Assembly: GCA_029227635.1 (NCBI GenBank)
Contig: JAQYAH010000043.1
Span: 1 to 64,000, forward strand
From: Clostridiales bacterium
Lineage (GTDB): Bacteria > Bacillota > Clostridia > Lachnospirales > Lachnospiraceae
Length of the DNA: 64,000 nucleotides
Direction: 5' to 3'
The first letter of the stretch is position 1. Each line of letters starts with the position of its first letter. This document shows positions 28,265-38,714 of this stretch, piece after piece. The position numbers and the translations under genes are program-made. The notes under the pieces were generated by a model, which had not been told where the DNA came from, did not search any database, and worked only from the letters and a program-made list of their open reading frames with translations.

Positions 28265-31200
28265 ATGTACGAAAAGGTTGATTCTAACTTAAATTTCGTC
28301 GAGCGTGAGAAAGCTACCGAGAAGTTCTGGCACGAAAACGGAATCTTCAAGAAGAGCATGGCACAGCGCGAAGACAATGAAATCTTTACTTTCTATGACG
28401 GTCCTCCCACCGCCAACGGAAAGCCCCATATCGGACACGTTCTCACACGTGTAATCAAAGATATGATTCCCCGTTACCAGACCATGAAGGGTAAGATGGT
28501 TCCCCGAAAGGCCGGCTGGGATACTCACGGACTTCCGGTTGAGCTTGAAGTTGAGAAGAAACTGGGCATAGATGGTAAGGACCAGATCGAATCCTACGGA
28601 CTTGAGCCTTTCATCAAGGAATGTAAAGAGAGTGTCTGGAAGTACAAGGGCATGTGGGAAGACTTTTCAAGAACTGTCGGCTTTTGGGCTGATATGGATA
28701 ACCCCTATGTAACCTATGACAATAGCTTTATCGAGTCAGAGTGGTGGGCATTAAAGCAGATCTGGAATAAGGGTCTTTTATACAAAGGCTTTAAGATCGT
28801 TCCCTATTGCCCCAGATGCGGTACTCCTCTGTCCGCTCAGGAAGTAGCCCAGGGTTACAAGCAGGTAAAGGAGCGTTCTGCCGTTGTCCGCTTTAAGGTC
28901 GTTGGAGAAGACGCTTATTTCCTTGCCTGGACAACTACCCCCTGGACTCTCCCTTCCAATTCCGGTCTCTGCGTGAACCCTTCTGAGAGTTACTGCAAAG
29001 TAAAGTGCTGTGACGGCTACACCTATTACATGGCCGAGGCACTTTTAGACACAGTTCTCGGACCTCTTGCTGGAGAAGGCGAGAAAGCCTACGAGATTCT
29101 TGAGACCTATACAGGTAAGGATCTCGAATATAAAGAATATGAGCCTTTGTTTGCCTGTGCCGGTGAAACCGCAAAGAAGCAGGGCAAGAAAGGATTCTTT
29201 GTGATCTGTGATGACTACGTTACTATGGGTGACGGTACCGGTATCGTTCACATCGCTCTTGCTTTTGGTGAAGACGATAACCGTGTAGGCCGCAAGTATG
29301 ACCTGCCTTTCCTTCAGTTCGTAGACAGCAAGGGCAACATGACTCCCAACACTCCTTATGGCGGTGTTTTTGTCAAGAAGGCAGATCCCATGGTTCTCAC
29401 AGATTTGGACAAGGAAGGCAAGCTTTTCTCTGCACCCAACTTCGTCCACGACTATCCTCACTGCTGGAGATGTGACACACCTCTCATCTACTATGCAAGA
29501 GAATCCTGGTTCATCAACATGCAGTCTGTTAAGGATGATCTTATCAGAAACAACAATACCATCAACTGGATTCCCGAGAGCATCGGTAAGGGCCGTTTCG
29601 GCGACTGGCTCTAGAATGTTCAGGACTGGGGAATTTCCAGAGACAGATACTGGGGAACCCCCCTCAACGTTTGGGTATGTAAGGATTGCGGACATATGCA
29701 CTCCATCGGCAGCATTGAAGAGCTGAAGTCCATGTCCGACAACTGTCCAGACAACATCGAACTGCACCGTCCTTACATCGATGAGGTGGAAATCACCTGC
29801 CCTGAGTGTAAAGGAAAGATGCACAGAGTGCCCGAGGTAATTGACTGTTGGTTCGATTCAGGCTCCATGCCTTTTGCCCAGCATCACTATCCTTTTGAGA
29901 ACAAGGATCTCTTTGAACAGCAGTTCCCTGCAGACTTCATCTCTGAGGCTGTTGACCAGACCCGCGGATGGTTCTACTCGCTCCTTGCGATCTCTACTCT
30001 GCTTTTCAACAAAGCACCTTACAAGAACGTAATCGTTCTGGGACATGTTCAGGATGAACATGGTCAGAAGATGAGTAAGAGCAAGGGCAATGCTGTTGAT
30101 CCTTTTGAGGCTCTTGAAACTTACGGAGCAGATGCCATCAGATGGTATTTCTATACAAACTCCGCGCCCTGGCTTCCCAACAAGTTCCACGGCAAAGCAG
30201 TTATAGAGGGTCAGAGAAAGTTCATGGGAACCCTTTGGAACACCTACGCTTTCTTCGTACTCTATGCCAATATTGACGGTTTTGATGCTACCAAATACAG
30301 TCTTGAGTATGACAAACTCTCTGTAATGGACAAGTGGCTTCTCTCAAAGCTCAACTCTACAGTGAAGAGTGTTGACAAAAATCTCGGAGATTACAAGATT
30401 CCCGAGGCAGCAAGAGCCCTGGAAGAGTTTGTAGATGATATGAGTAACTGGTATGTTCGTCGCTCCCGTGAGCGTTACTGGGTAAAAGACATGCCTCAGG
30501 ATAAGATCAACGCCTACATGACTCTTTACACCTCACTGGTTACTATCTGCAAGGCTGCAGCTCCCATGATTCCTTTCATGACAGAGGAGATCTACCGCAA
30601 CCTCGTGTGCAGCATCGACAAAACTGCTCCCGAGAGCATCCATCTCTGCGATTTCCCTGCAGTGGATGAGTCTATGATCGACACTGAGCTTGAGATGAAC
30701 ATGGACAGAGTTCTCAAGATCGTTATCATGGGTCGTGCCTGCCGTAATGCCGCAGCTATCAAGAACCGTCAGCCCATTGGGCAGATGTTTGTAAAAGCTC
30801 CTTTTGAGCTATCTGAGTACTTCTCAGATATCATCACCGATGAGCTCAATGTGAAATCCATCAAATTCACCGATGATGTACAGGATTTCACCTCCTACTC
30901 CTTCAAGCCTCAGCTCAAGACAGTAGGACCTAAGTTCGGCAAGCTTCTTGGCAAGATCAGACCGGCACTGGATGCCCTCAACGGCAATAAAGCCATGAAG
31001 GAAATTAATGAGACCGGAGCGTTAAAGCTTGATCTCGGTGATCAGACTATTGAACTCTTAAAGGATGACCTTCTCATCGATGCAGCTCAGGTACCCGGAT
31101 ATGTGTCCGAGCAGAACCTTGACCTCATCGTTGTTCTTGACACCAACCTCAGCGAGGAACTCATTGAGGAAGGTTTCGTAAGAGAGATCATCAGTAAGGT

Positions 31201-31420
31201 TCAGACCATGAGAAAAGAAACCGGATTTGAGGTTATGGATCGCATTAAGATCACCTACTCCGGCAACGACAAACTGGCTGATATCATCATCAGAAATGCA
31301 GAGGAGATCATGGACAATGTTCTTGCCGATGAACTCACAGAAACTCCTGAGGGTGCTAACTCCAAGGAGTGGAAGATCAACGGAGAGACCATCACCATCG
31401 GTGTTGAGAAACTTTCATAA
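28265..31420 (+). pseudogene. ileS: Isoleucyl-tRNA synthetase (thermus/eukaryote-like type) with internal in-frame TAG at 29612-29614
   Basis: ORFs 28256..29614 and 29696..31420 are in one frame; HIGH 'GKPHIGHVLTRVIKDM', KMSKS 'GQKMSKSKGNAVDP'; junction '[27 protein letters not shown]'. Could be a pseudogene, readthrough, suppression or sequencing error. Confidence 0.85.
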
Positions 31421-31435
31421 TTGAACATAAGTATT

Positions 31436-31470
31436 AAGAGCTGCAGTTCATTGAACTGCAGCTCTTTTTT
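31436..31470. terminator. Rho-independent terminator between ileS and M18 peptidase (convergent)
   Basis: AAGAGCTGCAGTTCA-T-TGAACTGCAGCTCTT followed by TTTT. Confidence 0.9.
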
Positions 31471-31490
31471 GCGTTGAGATTCTTGATTTT

Positions 31491-32882
31491 TTAGTACTTA
31501 ACTCCCGAAGCCGCCTTAAATACGGCAAGGGCGGTTTTGTATGTTTCATATACGTCCAGCTTGGAAACCACCTCGAAGGGTGAGTGCATTGAGAGCACCG
31601 GTACTCCCGCATCCAAGGTATCGATGTTGCGGTTAGCCATGTATTTTGCCACGGTACCACCGCCACCTTCATCTACCTTACCGAGCTCGGCGATCTGCCA
31701 GATGACTTCATTCTTAGCCAGAAGTTTTCTCATGTATCCGAGCACTTCCGCACCGGCATCACTGGCTCCGGATTTACCTCTGCTTCCGGTGTACTTGCAA
31801 AGGCCCACACCCCGGTTGAGGTATGCAGCGTTGTTCTTCTCGAACACACCACTGTAGTTGGGATCATAGGCTGCTGTGACATCGGCACTCAGGCAAAAAG
31901 AGTTGCTGTAGCAAGCCCTTAAGGACACTCCCTGCTGGCTGCAGATATCCTCCATAAAAGTATCAAAGCTGTCTGACTGCATTCCGGTGACACCGTCGGA
32001 ACCAATCTCCTCCTTGTCCGCCAGAACACAGATAGCAGTCCTTCTGGGTGTGTCCGAAATATCCAGAAGTGCTCTGAGCTCGGCATAGGCACAGGATCTG
32101 TCGTCATGTCCGTAAGCTCCGATCATAGAGCGGTCCAGCCCGATCTCGCAGGCATCTCCGGCGGGAACCGCCTCCAGTTCTGCAGAGATGAAGTCGATTT
32201 CCGTCATTCCGTATTTTTCATATAGGATCTCAAGGATCTGCTGTTTTACCTTGCTTCCCTTCTCGCCATCGTCAACCGGGCGGCTGCCTATCAGAAGATT
32301 GAGGTTCTCACCGGGGTGAGCCTCCTTAAGCTTTTTGGCATCCTGATCCGCGGAAAGATGGGGCAAAAGGTCAGTGATGACGAACCTGGGATCTCCCTCA
32401 TCACATCCGATATGAATGTCTACAGGAGGTTTGTCCGGGAAACATACTTTGCCGTGAAGTTCCAGAGGGATAGTAACCCACTGATATTTTCTGATTCCAC
32501 CGTAGTAGTGAGTCTTCAGGTAAGCAAAATCTGTGTCCTCGTAGAGGGGGTTAGGCTTTAAGTCAAGCCTGGGGGCATCGATGTGCGCCGCTGCGATCTG
32601 AACGCCCCTCGCCAGAGACTCCTCGCCGATGTAGGCCAGGATCAGTTCTTTTCCCCGGTTATTAAGGTATACTTTATCTCCCACTTCCAATTTCATTCCG
32701 GGAGCAAATTCCACATAACCCGCGTCCTTGGCCAGCCGTATAGCTTCATCGACACAAAGTCTTTCAGTTTTACCTGCGTCCAGAAACTTCATATAGCCTC
32801 TGCAGTACTCTTCCATTCTTATGCTTTCTTCAATACTCAATTCGGCATAGCCGTTCTTTCTCTCAAGAAATAGATCTGTCAT
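31491..32882 (-). CDS. M18 family aminopeptidase (aspartyl aminopeptidase-like)
   Basis: 'AAHIDAPRLDLKP', 'GAYGHDDRSCAYAELRAL', 'LADKEEIGSDG'. Confidence 0.94.
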   Translation of the reverse strand: MTDLFLERKNGYAELSIEESIRMEEYCRGYMKFLDAGKTERLCVDEAIRLAKDAGYVEFAPGMKLEVGDKVYLNNRGKELILAYIGEESLARGVQIAAAHIDAPRLDLKPNPLYEDTDFAYLKTHYYGGIRKYQWVTIPLELHGKVCFPDKPPVDIHIGCDEGDPRFVITDLLPHLSADQDAKKLKEAHPGENLNLLIGSRPVDDGEKGSKVKQQILEILYEKYGMTEIDFISAELEAVPAGDACEIGLDRSMIGAYGHDDRSCAYAELRALLDISDTPRRTAICVLADKEEIGSDGVTGMQSDSFDTFMEDICSQQGVSLRACYSNSFCLSADVTAAYDPNYSGVFEKNNAAYLNRGVGLCKYTGSRGKSGASDAGAEVLGYMRKLLAKNEVIWQIAELGKVDEGGGGTVAKYMANRNIDTLDAGVPVLSMHSPFEVVSKLDVYETYKTALAVFKAASGVKY

Positions 32883-34612
32883 TATTCTGCCTTCTTTTCT
32901 TTTGATTCCATAGCAAGAGCTTCCTTCTCAAGCTCTCTATATGCGACTTTTCCTACAAGGGTCTTTGGCATCTCCCGCTTAAATTCAATCTCCCTGGGCA
33001 TTGCATACTTTGCAACATGTTTTGAGACGTATTTAAGAATTGTGTCTTTAGTCTCATCATTCTCGGGAACCCCGGGTTTTAACATAATGAACGCTTTGAC
33101 CCTGTGCATTCTGTACTCGTCGGGAACACCGATAACGCAGCTCATCTGAACCATCTCATGGGCATCCAGAATATTCTCCAGCTGATTAGGGTATACATTA
33201 TAGCCGGAAGTGATGATCATTCGTTTGCTGCGGCCCCGGAAAAAGATGAACCCTTCATTATCCATGATTCCCAAGTCACCGGTGTAGACCCAGGTGAGTC
33301 CATCCTCATGGGTTCTAAGAGTCGCCTCATTCTCCTCAGGGCGATTCAGATATCCCTTCATCACGGTAGGTCCTGCAATAAGGATCTCGCCTTCGGTTCC
33401 GTAGGGAACCTCCACATCCGTTCCGGGTTCAACTATCTTCATGTAGGTATCCGGGAAAGGAACACCGATGCTTCCCTCCTTCTCCATATGAAGAGGAGTT
33501 AGACAGCAGGCGGTTACGGTCTCGGTAGTACCGTATCCCTCTCGAACCCGAATCACAGCATTATGATCACAGAGGAACTTATCCATCTTGCGCTTAAGAT
33601 TGATTGAGAGGGAGTCACCGCCGGAGAATACTCCCTTGAGGAAGGAAAGGTCTGCCTTCTCCATGGATTCTAATCTCAGAAGAGCCTCGAACAGGGTAGG
33701 TACACCGGCAATAAAGTTGCACTTATATTTTGTAATAAGTTTTGCATAGCTCTGGGGGGTGAATCTGGGAACCAGCACACATCTTCCACCGTTGGCCAGC
33801 ATGGAATGAATACAAACCCCCAGTCCGAACCCATGGAATATGGGCATAGCCGCCAACATCTTATCTCCCACCTTAAAGATAGGATTTGTAGCGATTATCT
33901 GGCAGCCAAGGGCATTGAAATTGCGGTTTGTGAGCACAATTCCCTTTGTGTTGCCGGTGGTTCCGCCGGAATAAAGGATGACCGCAGGATCCTCACCCTT
34001 TCTTTCTACCTTATAGTTGTAGAAGCAGGCTTTGCCCAGCTTAATGAACCTGTCCCACATGATTACCGGAGCATCTGCAGGGATCTTCTTGATCTTTCGG
34101 CCCTCGGTGAGCATGTATCCGGCTTTCATCGGTTTTGTAAGTTCATCTTTGATACGGGCAATGATCACGTTTACCACCTTAGTGTTTGCCCTTATGGACT
34201 CGATCTTGTGGTAGAACTGATCCAAAGTGATCACAGATACACTGTTGGATTCGTTGAGATAAAATTCGATCTCCTTCTCTGCGGAAAGAGGGTGAATCAT
34301 GTTTGCAATTCCGCCCACAAGGTTGATTGCGTAAAAAAGATAGATTCCCTGAGGACAGTTGGGAAGAGCGATAGTTACATTATCTCCCTCTCTGATGCCA
34401 AGAATCTTTAAGGAGCGGGCACACTCCTCGATTTTCTGAAGCATTGTTTTGTATGTTGTAGGCTTTCCCATAAAGTCGAATGCGATCTGATTGGGATATT
34501 TTTCCGCAATTGCCTTAACTGCGCTGTACATAGACCCTTCAGGGTAATTAAGATGCAGGGGGATGTCCCCGGTGTGGCCCTCCCAGGGGGTCTTTACTTT
34601 AACATTTTCCAA
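32882..34612 (-). CDS. AMP-dependent acyl-CoA synthetase/ligase
   Basis: 'VILYSGGTTGNTKGIVLTNRN', 'REGYGTTETVTACCLTP', 'YTGDLGIMDNEGFIFFRGRSKRMIITSGYNVYP'. Confidence 0.94.
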   Translation of the reverse strand: MENVKVKTPWEGHTGDIPLHLNYPEGSMYSAVKAIAEKYPNQIAFDFMGKPTTYKTMLQKIEECARSLKILGIREGDNVTIALPNCPQGIYLFYAINLVGGIANMIHPLSAEKEIEFYLNESNSVSVITLDQFYHKIESIRANTKVVNVIIARIKDELTKPMKAGYMLTEGRKIKKIPADAPVIMWDRFIKLGKACFYNYKVERKGEDPAVILYSGGTTGNTKGIVLTNRNFNALGCQIIATNPIFKVGDKMLAAMPIFHGFGLGVCIHSMLANGGRCVLVPRFTPQSYAKLITKYKCNFIAGVPTLFEALLRLESMEKADLSFLKGVFSGGDSLSINLKRKMDKFLCDHNAVIRVREGYGTTETVTACCLTPLHMEKEGSIGVPFPDTYMKIVEPGTDVEVPYGTEGEILIAGPTVMKGYLNRPEENEATLRTHEDGLTWVYTGDLGIMDNEGFIFFRGRSKRMIITSGYNVYPNQLENILDAHEMVQMSCVIGVPDEYRMHRVKAFIMLKPGVPENDETKDTILKYVSKHVAKYAMPREIEFKREMPKTLVGKVAYRELEKEALAMESKEKKAE

Positions 34613-34799
34613 GTATTTTCACCTCACGATTATTGGTTTCACAAAAATTTGACTGAACCAATTACATTTTACTAGAAAAGCTATACATATGCAATTTTTA
34701 CAAAATCATAAGAAGTGCCTGATTGGCACTTTTGAGATTGTTTGTGGTCGACAAAGTCCGGGTGCTACCCGGACTTTGTCTTATCACTTAAATAAGAAG

Positions 34800-34834
34800 C
34801 GGCGCACCGCCAGAGAAACTCTGTCAGTGCGCCG
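34800..34834 (-). terminator. Hairpin downstream of ubiD-like gene
   Basis: CGGCGCAC...GTGCGCCG with inner CAGAG/CTCTG stem; a second hairpin GACAAAGTCCGGGT-GCT-ACCCGGACTTTGTC lies at 34750-34780. Confidence 0.65.
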
Positions 34835-34847
34835 AGAAGCTATCGAA

Positions 34848-36197
34848 TTATTTTGCAATGTAATCATTAAGATCAACTTTGGGATATGCAACTCTCTGGA
34901 TAGTCTTTGAGAGTTCCGCATCTCTGGTTGCATCGATACCTACTTTGGTCTGAAGACCGGCTCTGTTGGAGCAGGGATCCATCTCGTGACCCTGAGAGTA
35001 AGGTACTGTGAATACGTCTCTGTCAGGTCTTACACGGGTAGAAACTGCCCACATAACGTCAGCAGGGTTATAGATATCAACGTCCTCATCAACAACGATA
35101 ACGTTTTTGATGTTCACATAGGTCATCATTGCAGCAAGCGCAACATTCTTGGGCTCGCCGGGAAGTTTCTTTTTGATCTGCACCAGAGCGAGGAAACCGT
35201 CTCCGTAAGGAGGAATGTGTACATCAAGTACACCGCTGGAAACGTAAGAAGTAAAGTTCTTGAGCAGAGGCTCACGGGTGAGTACGTTTCCGAGGTTGAT
35301 GTGCTCAAAGGATGCACCGTTGATAGTCTGATATATGGCATCGTTTCTGTGGCAAATAGCCTTAACCTTTAAGGTAGGGCTTTCCCAGGGCTCAGAGTAA
35401 TGACCGGTGAACTCACCAAGGGGTCCTTCCATCTCTCTCTTGTTGGGAATGATCTCAGCCTCAATAACAACTTCTGCCTCCGCGGGCACATAGATATCAT
35501 TTGTCACAGACTTGACCCACTTGATGGCCTCGCCTCTGATTGCGCCTGCGTATGAAGTCTCATCCTCATCGGAGCGAAGACCTGCAGCAATGTAGATGAC
35601 GGGATCGCAGCCACAAACGATAGAGATGGGAAGTGCTTTACCTTCAGCTTCTGCCTCTGTGTAGAACTCTCTTAAGTGTCTCCAGTCATTGATCATGATT
35701 CCGGAGTAGTCCTTGCCCTTAACATGCATTCTCTGGAAAGAAAGGTTCTGTCTTCCGCCGTGGATGCTCTTGGAGTGGATTACGCCGCCGGTAATCATGG
35801 GACCGCCGTCCAAGGGAGCATGTACGGGAATGGGAAGCTTTGCAAGATCAATGTCGTCTCCGGTGATGATATTCTCATGTACCGGTGCCTCTGACTCATC
35901 AACGATCACAGGAGGGATAAGCTTTGTAAGGCATGCCTGAAGGTGATCTGTGATCTCAGCTTTTGATACGCCGAGTGCTACAGCCACGTTATCCATGGAA
36001 GCCAGCATTCCACCTGCGAGGTGGATATCACTTCCGGCGATCTTGTCAAAGTATACGGCTTTTCCTGATTCTGCCTCTGCGGTTGCGATAACAGAACCTG
36101 CTTCGTGTACACGATCAACTTCTTTGTCAACTTTTACAAGTCTTCCGTTTTCATCCAGTGCCTGGATAAAAGAACGAAGGTCATGAATTTTTGTCAT
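34848..36197 (-). CDS. UbiD family (prFMN-dependent) decarboxylase
   Basis: 'EGPLGEFTGHYS', 'INGASFEHINLGNVLTREPLL', C-terminal 'GIDAT'; UbiD-family layout. Confidence 0.93.
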   Translation of the reverse strand: MTKIHDLRSFIQALDENGRLVKVDKEVDRVHEAGSVIATAEAESGKAVYFDKIAGSDIHLAGGMLASMDNVAVALGVSKAEITDHLQACLTKLIPPVIVDESEAPVHENIITGDDIDLAKLPIPVHAPLDGGPMITGGVIHSKSIHGGRQNLSFQRMHVKGKDYSGIMINDWRHLREFYTEAEAEGKALPISIVCGCDPVIYIAAGLRSDEDETSYAGAIRGEAIKWVKSVTNDIYVPAEAEVVIEAEIIPNKREMEGPLGEFTGHYSEPWESPTLKVKAICHRNDAIYQTINGASFEHINLGNVLTREPLLKNFTSYVSSGVLDVHIPPYGDGFLALVQIKKKLPGEPKNVALAAMMTYVNIKNVIVVDEDVDIYNPADVMWAVSTRVRPDRDVFTVPYSQGHEMDPCSNRAGLQTKVGIDATRDAELSKTIQRVAYPKVDLNDYIAK

Positions 36198-36215
36198 AGT
36201 TCCGACTCCTTTGTT

Positions 36216-36854
36216 TTATTTATTTTCTCCAGCCTTGAATGCCTCTTTTCCGAGGTCGTAGATCAGACACACCTCAGCGAGTTTTGCTGCAAGCTTTGTT
36301 GCTGTTGCCATTCCGATCTCATCAGCTGCTGCCCCCTCGGGGCCCTTGTCCTGAGACCAAACTTTTCCACCGGTATATCCACCATTTTCGTTGCACACAA
36401 GGTTCATAGTTCTTGTGCCGAACAGCTGAATAACATCATTGATGGTGGTCTCCTGTCCTCCGTTTCTTGTTCCTCCCACTGCGATTACAGAGAAGAACTT
36501 GTTGCGGAGAAGCTCAGGGAAACAGTGCATTGCAGGTCTCATTCTGGAAGCAACTGCGTGGAGCTGGGGGGTTGCGGTCATACAGTAAACCGGGGTAACA
36601 ATGAGGATACCGGATGCTTCTGCCATCTTGTCAAAAAGCTCCTGCATGTCATCTTTTTTGATACACCAGGATTTGTTTTTCTTGCAATAACCGCAGCCGT
36701 TACAGGGATCGATCTTCTTTCCTCTGAGGGTATAGAGTTCTACCTCGATCCTGTCATCGAATTCAGCCGCTGCCTTTAAAGCTTCCTTGGCCACATACTC
36801 TGTAGCCATGTTTCTGGGGCTGCAGCTGAGTGCGAGAATTTTTGTCTTTTTCAT
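36216..36854 (-). CDS. Flavodoxin family / NADPH-dependent FMN reductase
   Basis: 'ILALSCSPRNMATEYVAKEALKAA', 'CNGCGYCKKNKSWCIKKDDM', 'GILIVTPVYCMTATPQLHAVASR'. Confidence 0.9.
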   Translation of the reverse strand: MKKTKILALSCSPRNMATEYVAKEALKAAAEFDDRIEVELYTLRGKKIDPCNGCGYCKKNKSWCIKKDDMQELFDKMAEASGILIVTPVYCMTATPQLHAVASRMRPAMHCFPELLRNKFFSVIAVGGTRNGGQETTINDVIQLFGTRTMNLVCNENGGYTGGKVWSQDKGPEGAAADEIGMATATKLAAKLAEVCLIYDLGKEAFKAGENK

Positions 36855-36864
36855 AATTAATTCC

Positions 36865-37773
36865 TTAGATATTGTAAATCAATTTCTGTCTTGTAAATAC
36901 GAAGCCTTCGGTGAAGCCCACCTTAAGAAGGGCTGCATGGGAATGTTCTGCCACTGTCGCCGGGCCCCAGGTTCCAAGGGCGGTGTTGCCTCCCGCCATA
37001 ACTCCTGAGTAATTCAGGAAGTACTCGTCCAGGACCTTATCTCTGATGAGAGTCCAGATGTAGCCGGGCGCCTCCACACTGATATGCTTCAGACCACATC
37101 CTCTCAAAAGCTTCATGATAGAAACCGTGTCCGCGATCTCTTCCCCGGCAGCAACGATTCGGATCCTGTCGCTATCCATAAGAAGATCTGTGGGTTCTGT
37201 GATAATCTCACATTCACGGTTCATATTCTTTCTGATGTAGTCCGCTCCGGCCAGCGATGTAGCGATGACAGGCGCATTCTCCATACTGAAGATCGCATGG
37301 GTAAAAGGAACGTCCTTTCCATCTATGGAAGCGATAATGCTTAAGGGGACGTCTGTCTTTTTGCCCAATTCTTTTCTGGCAGTCAAAAGATCCTCATCAT
37401 GGATCTGAGCATACCAGAGTTTATTCATTCTGGCCTTCAAGGTACCTGTGCCCATTATCACTCCGTCAGCATAGCAGCGGCAGACATTCATCATCCAGAA
37501 GTCCAGCTTTGCTCCTTTTGCATCGAAACGGTTTTCCTTTGAGATCAGGGTTCCCTCGGGGTCATCGTCAAATCCCATCTTTCCGTCAAAAGACAGGACC
37601 ATACATCCGAAAAGATAAGGTTTGTCCTCGGAAGGCTCCGGCAAAATGATGTCTCCGACAATATCTTTGATCTTGCCGGGAGTCTTCATGGTACCCCTCT
37701 CCTCAACTTCCTTAAGAAGCTGAGGGTTGGGGGAAAATGTATCAATTTTCAAAAAATCAACATCAAATGCCAT
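36865..37773 (-). CDS. RibD C-terminal/dihydrofolate-reductase-fold family reductase
   Basis: 'KPYLFGCMVLSFDGKMGFDDD', 'ADGVIMGTGTLKA', 'LLRGCGLKHISVEAPGYIWTLIRDKVLDEYFLNYSGVMAGG'. Confidence 0.88.
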   Translation of the reverse strand: MAFDVDFLKIDTFSPNPQLLKEVEERGTMKTPGKIKDIVGDIILPEPSEDKPYLFGCMVLSFDGKMGFDDDPEGTLISKENRFDAKGAKLDFWMMNVCRCYADGVIMGTGTLKARMNKLWYAQIHDEDLLTARKELGKKTDVPLSIIASIDGKDVPFTHAIFSMENAPVIATSLAGADYIRKNMNRECEIITEPTDLLMDSDRIRIVAAGEEIADTVSIMKLLRGCGLKHISVEAPGYIWTLIRDKVLDEYFLNYSGVMAGGNTALGTWGPATVAEHSHAALLKVGFTEGFVFTRQKLIYNI

Positions 37774-37790
37774 GTCTTTTTCCTCTTAAA

Positions 37791-38711
37791 TTATCTCTCA
37801 CCCTTGATGAACGGCTTACCGATTGCCTTAGGACCACTGGTACGTCCGATTACGCTTGCAAGGATGATCATAGTGAGCAGGTAAGGGAACATGGAGAAGA
37901 ACTGGGAAGGAATGGGAATTCCGAGAGTCTTCGCTCTTACCTGAAGGCCGGTAGCTGCTCCAAAGAGGAGGGATGCCAGCATTACGCCGATAGGGCTGAA
38001 TTTTCCGATGGTAACTGCTGACCAGGAGAGGTAACCACGTCCTGCAACCATTCCGATAGAGAACATGGACATCTGTCCGATAGCGAGGGCTGCTCCACCC
38101 ATGCCGCCTAATACGCCGGCGATGAGAACTGCAGTGTAACGCTTTTTGTCAACATTGATACCAAGGGAGTCTGCTGCATGAGGGTGCTCACCGCAGGCTC
38201 TGATTGCCATACCGAAAGAGGTCTTGTTGATAACATAGAAGATGACCGGTACAAGAAGGAAGGCGATGTATGTGAGCGCCTGCTGTTCAAAAAGAACACC
38301 GATCACCGGGATCTTGGCGAGAGGTCCAAAGGAAATGGTCTTGAATGCGTTTACCTTATTGGGCATTCCGTCAGGATAACAGAAGCTGATGAGGTAGCTT
38401 GAAAGACCAAGACACAGGGAGTTAAGACCGGTACCTACTACTACCTGGTTGACCTTAACTGTGATAGCCATTATGCCAAGGATCATGTTGGAGATAACTC
38501 CGGCTACTATACCGCAGAGCAGTCCGATCCAGGGACTGCCGGTAAGGTAGGATCCGAGAACCGCAAAGAAGGCACCCATTGTCATAACACCTTCCATTGC
38601 GAAATTGATAATACCTGCTTTTGAGCAGAAAAGACATCCGAGACCGCAAAGCATGATAGGACATCCGGTTCTAATCGCTGCTCCAAGCATACCTTCAATA
38701 AATGCTAACAT
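37791..38711 (-). CDS. ABC transporter permease (BMP/nucleoside-type)
   Basis: 'LGCLFCSKAGIINFAMEGVMTMGAFFAVLG', 'HPHAADSLGINV'. Confidence 0.93.
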   Translation of the reverse strand: MLAFIEGMLGAAIRTGCPIMLCGLGCLFCSKAGIINFAMEGVMTMGAFFAVLGSYLTGSPWIGLLCGIVAGVISNMILGIMAITVKVNQVVVGTGLNSLCLGLSSYLISFCYPDGMPNKVNAFKTISFGPLAKIPVIGVLFEQQALTYIAFLLVPVIFYVINKTSFGMAIRACGEHPHAADSLGINVDKKRYTAVLIAGVLGGMGGAALAIGQMSMFSIGMVAGRGYLSWSAVTIGKFSPIGVMLASLLFGAATGLQVRAKTLGIPIPSQFFSMFPYLLTMIILASVIGRTSGPKAIGKPFIKGER

Positions 38712-38714
38712 CGA

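Noticed and set aside
29612-29614. Global TAG reassignment as explanation of the ileS stop
   Set aside because: Other genes here end in TAG (7405, 8818) at sensible protein ends, so TAG works as a stop
29612-29700. Selenocysteine-type recoding
   Set aside because: The codon is TAG, not TGA, and no Cys/Sec is expected at this position in IleRS
29045-29824. 259-aa minus-strand ORF crossing the ileS amber site
   Set aside because: Antisense shadow of strongly conserved ileS codons; not evidence for an alternative gene
36105-36779. 224-aa plus-strand ORF
   Set aside because: Antisense to the FMN reductase gene; no motif
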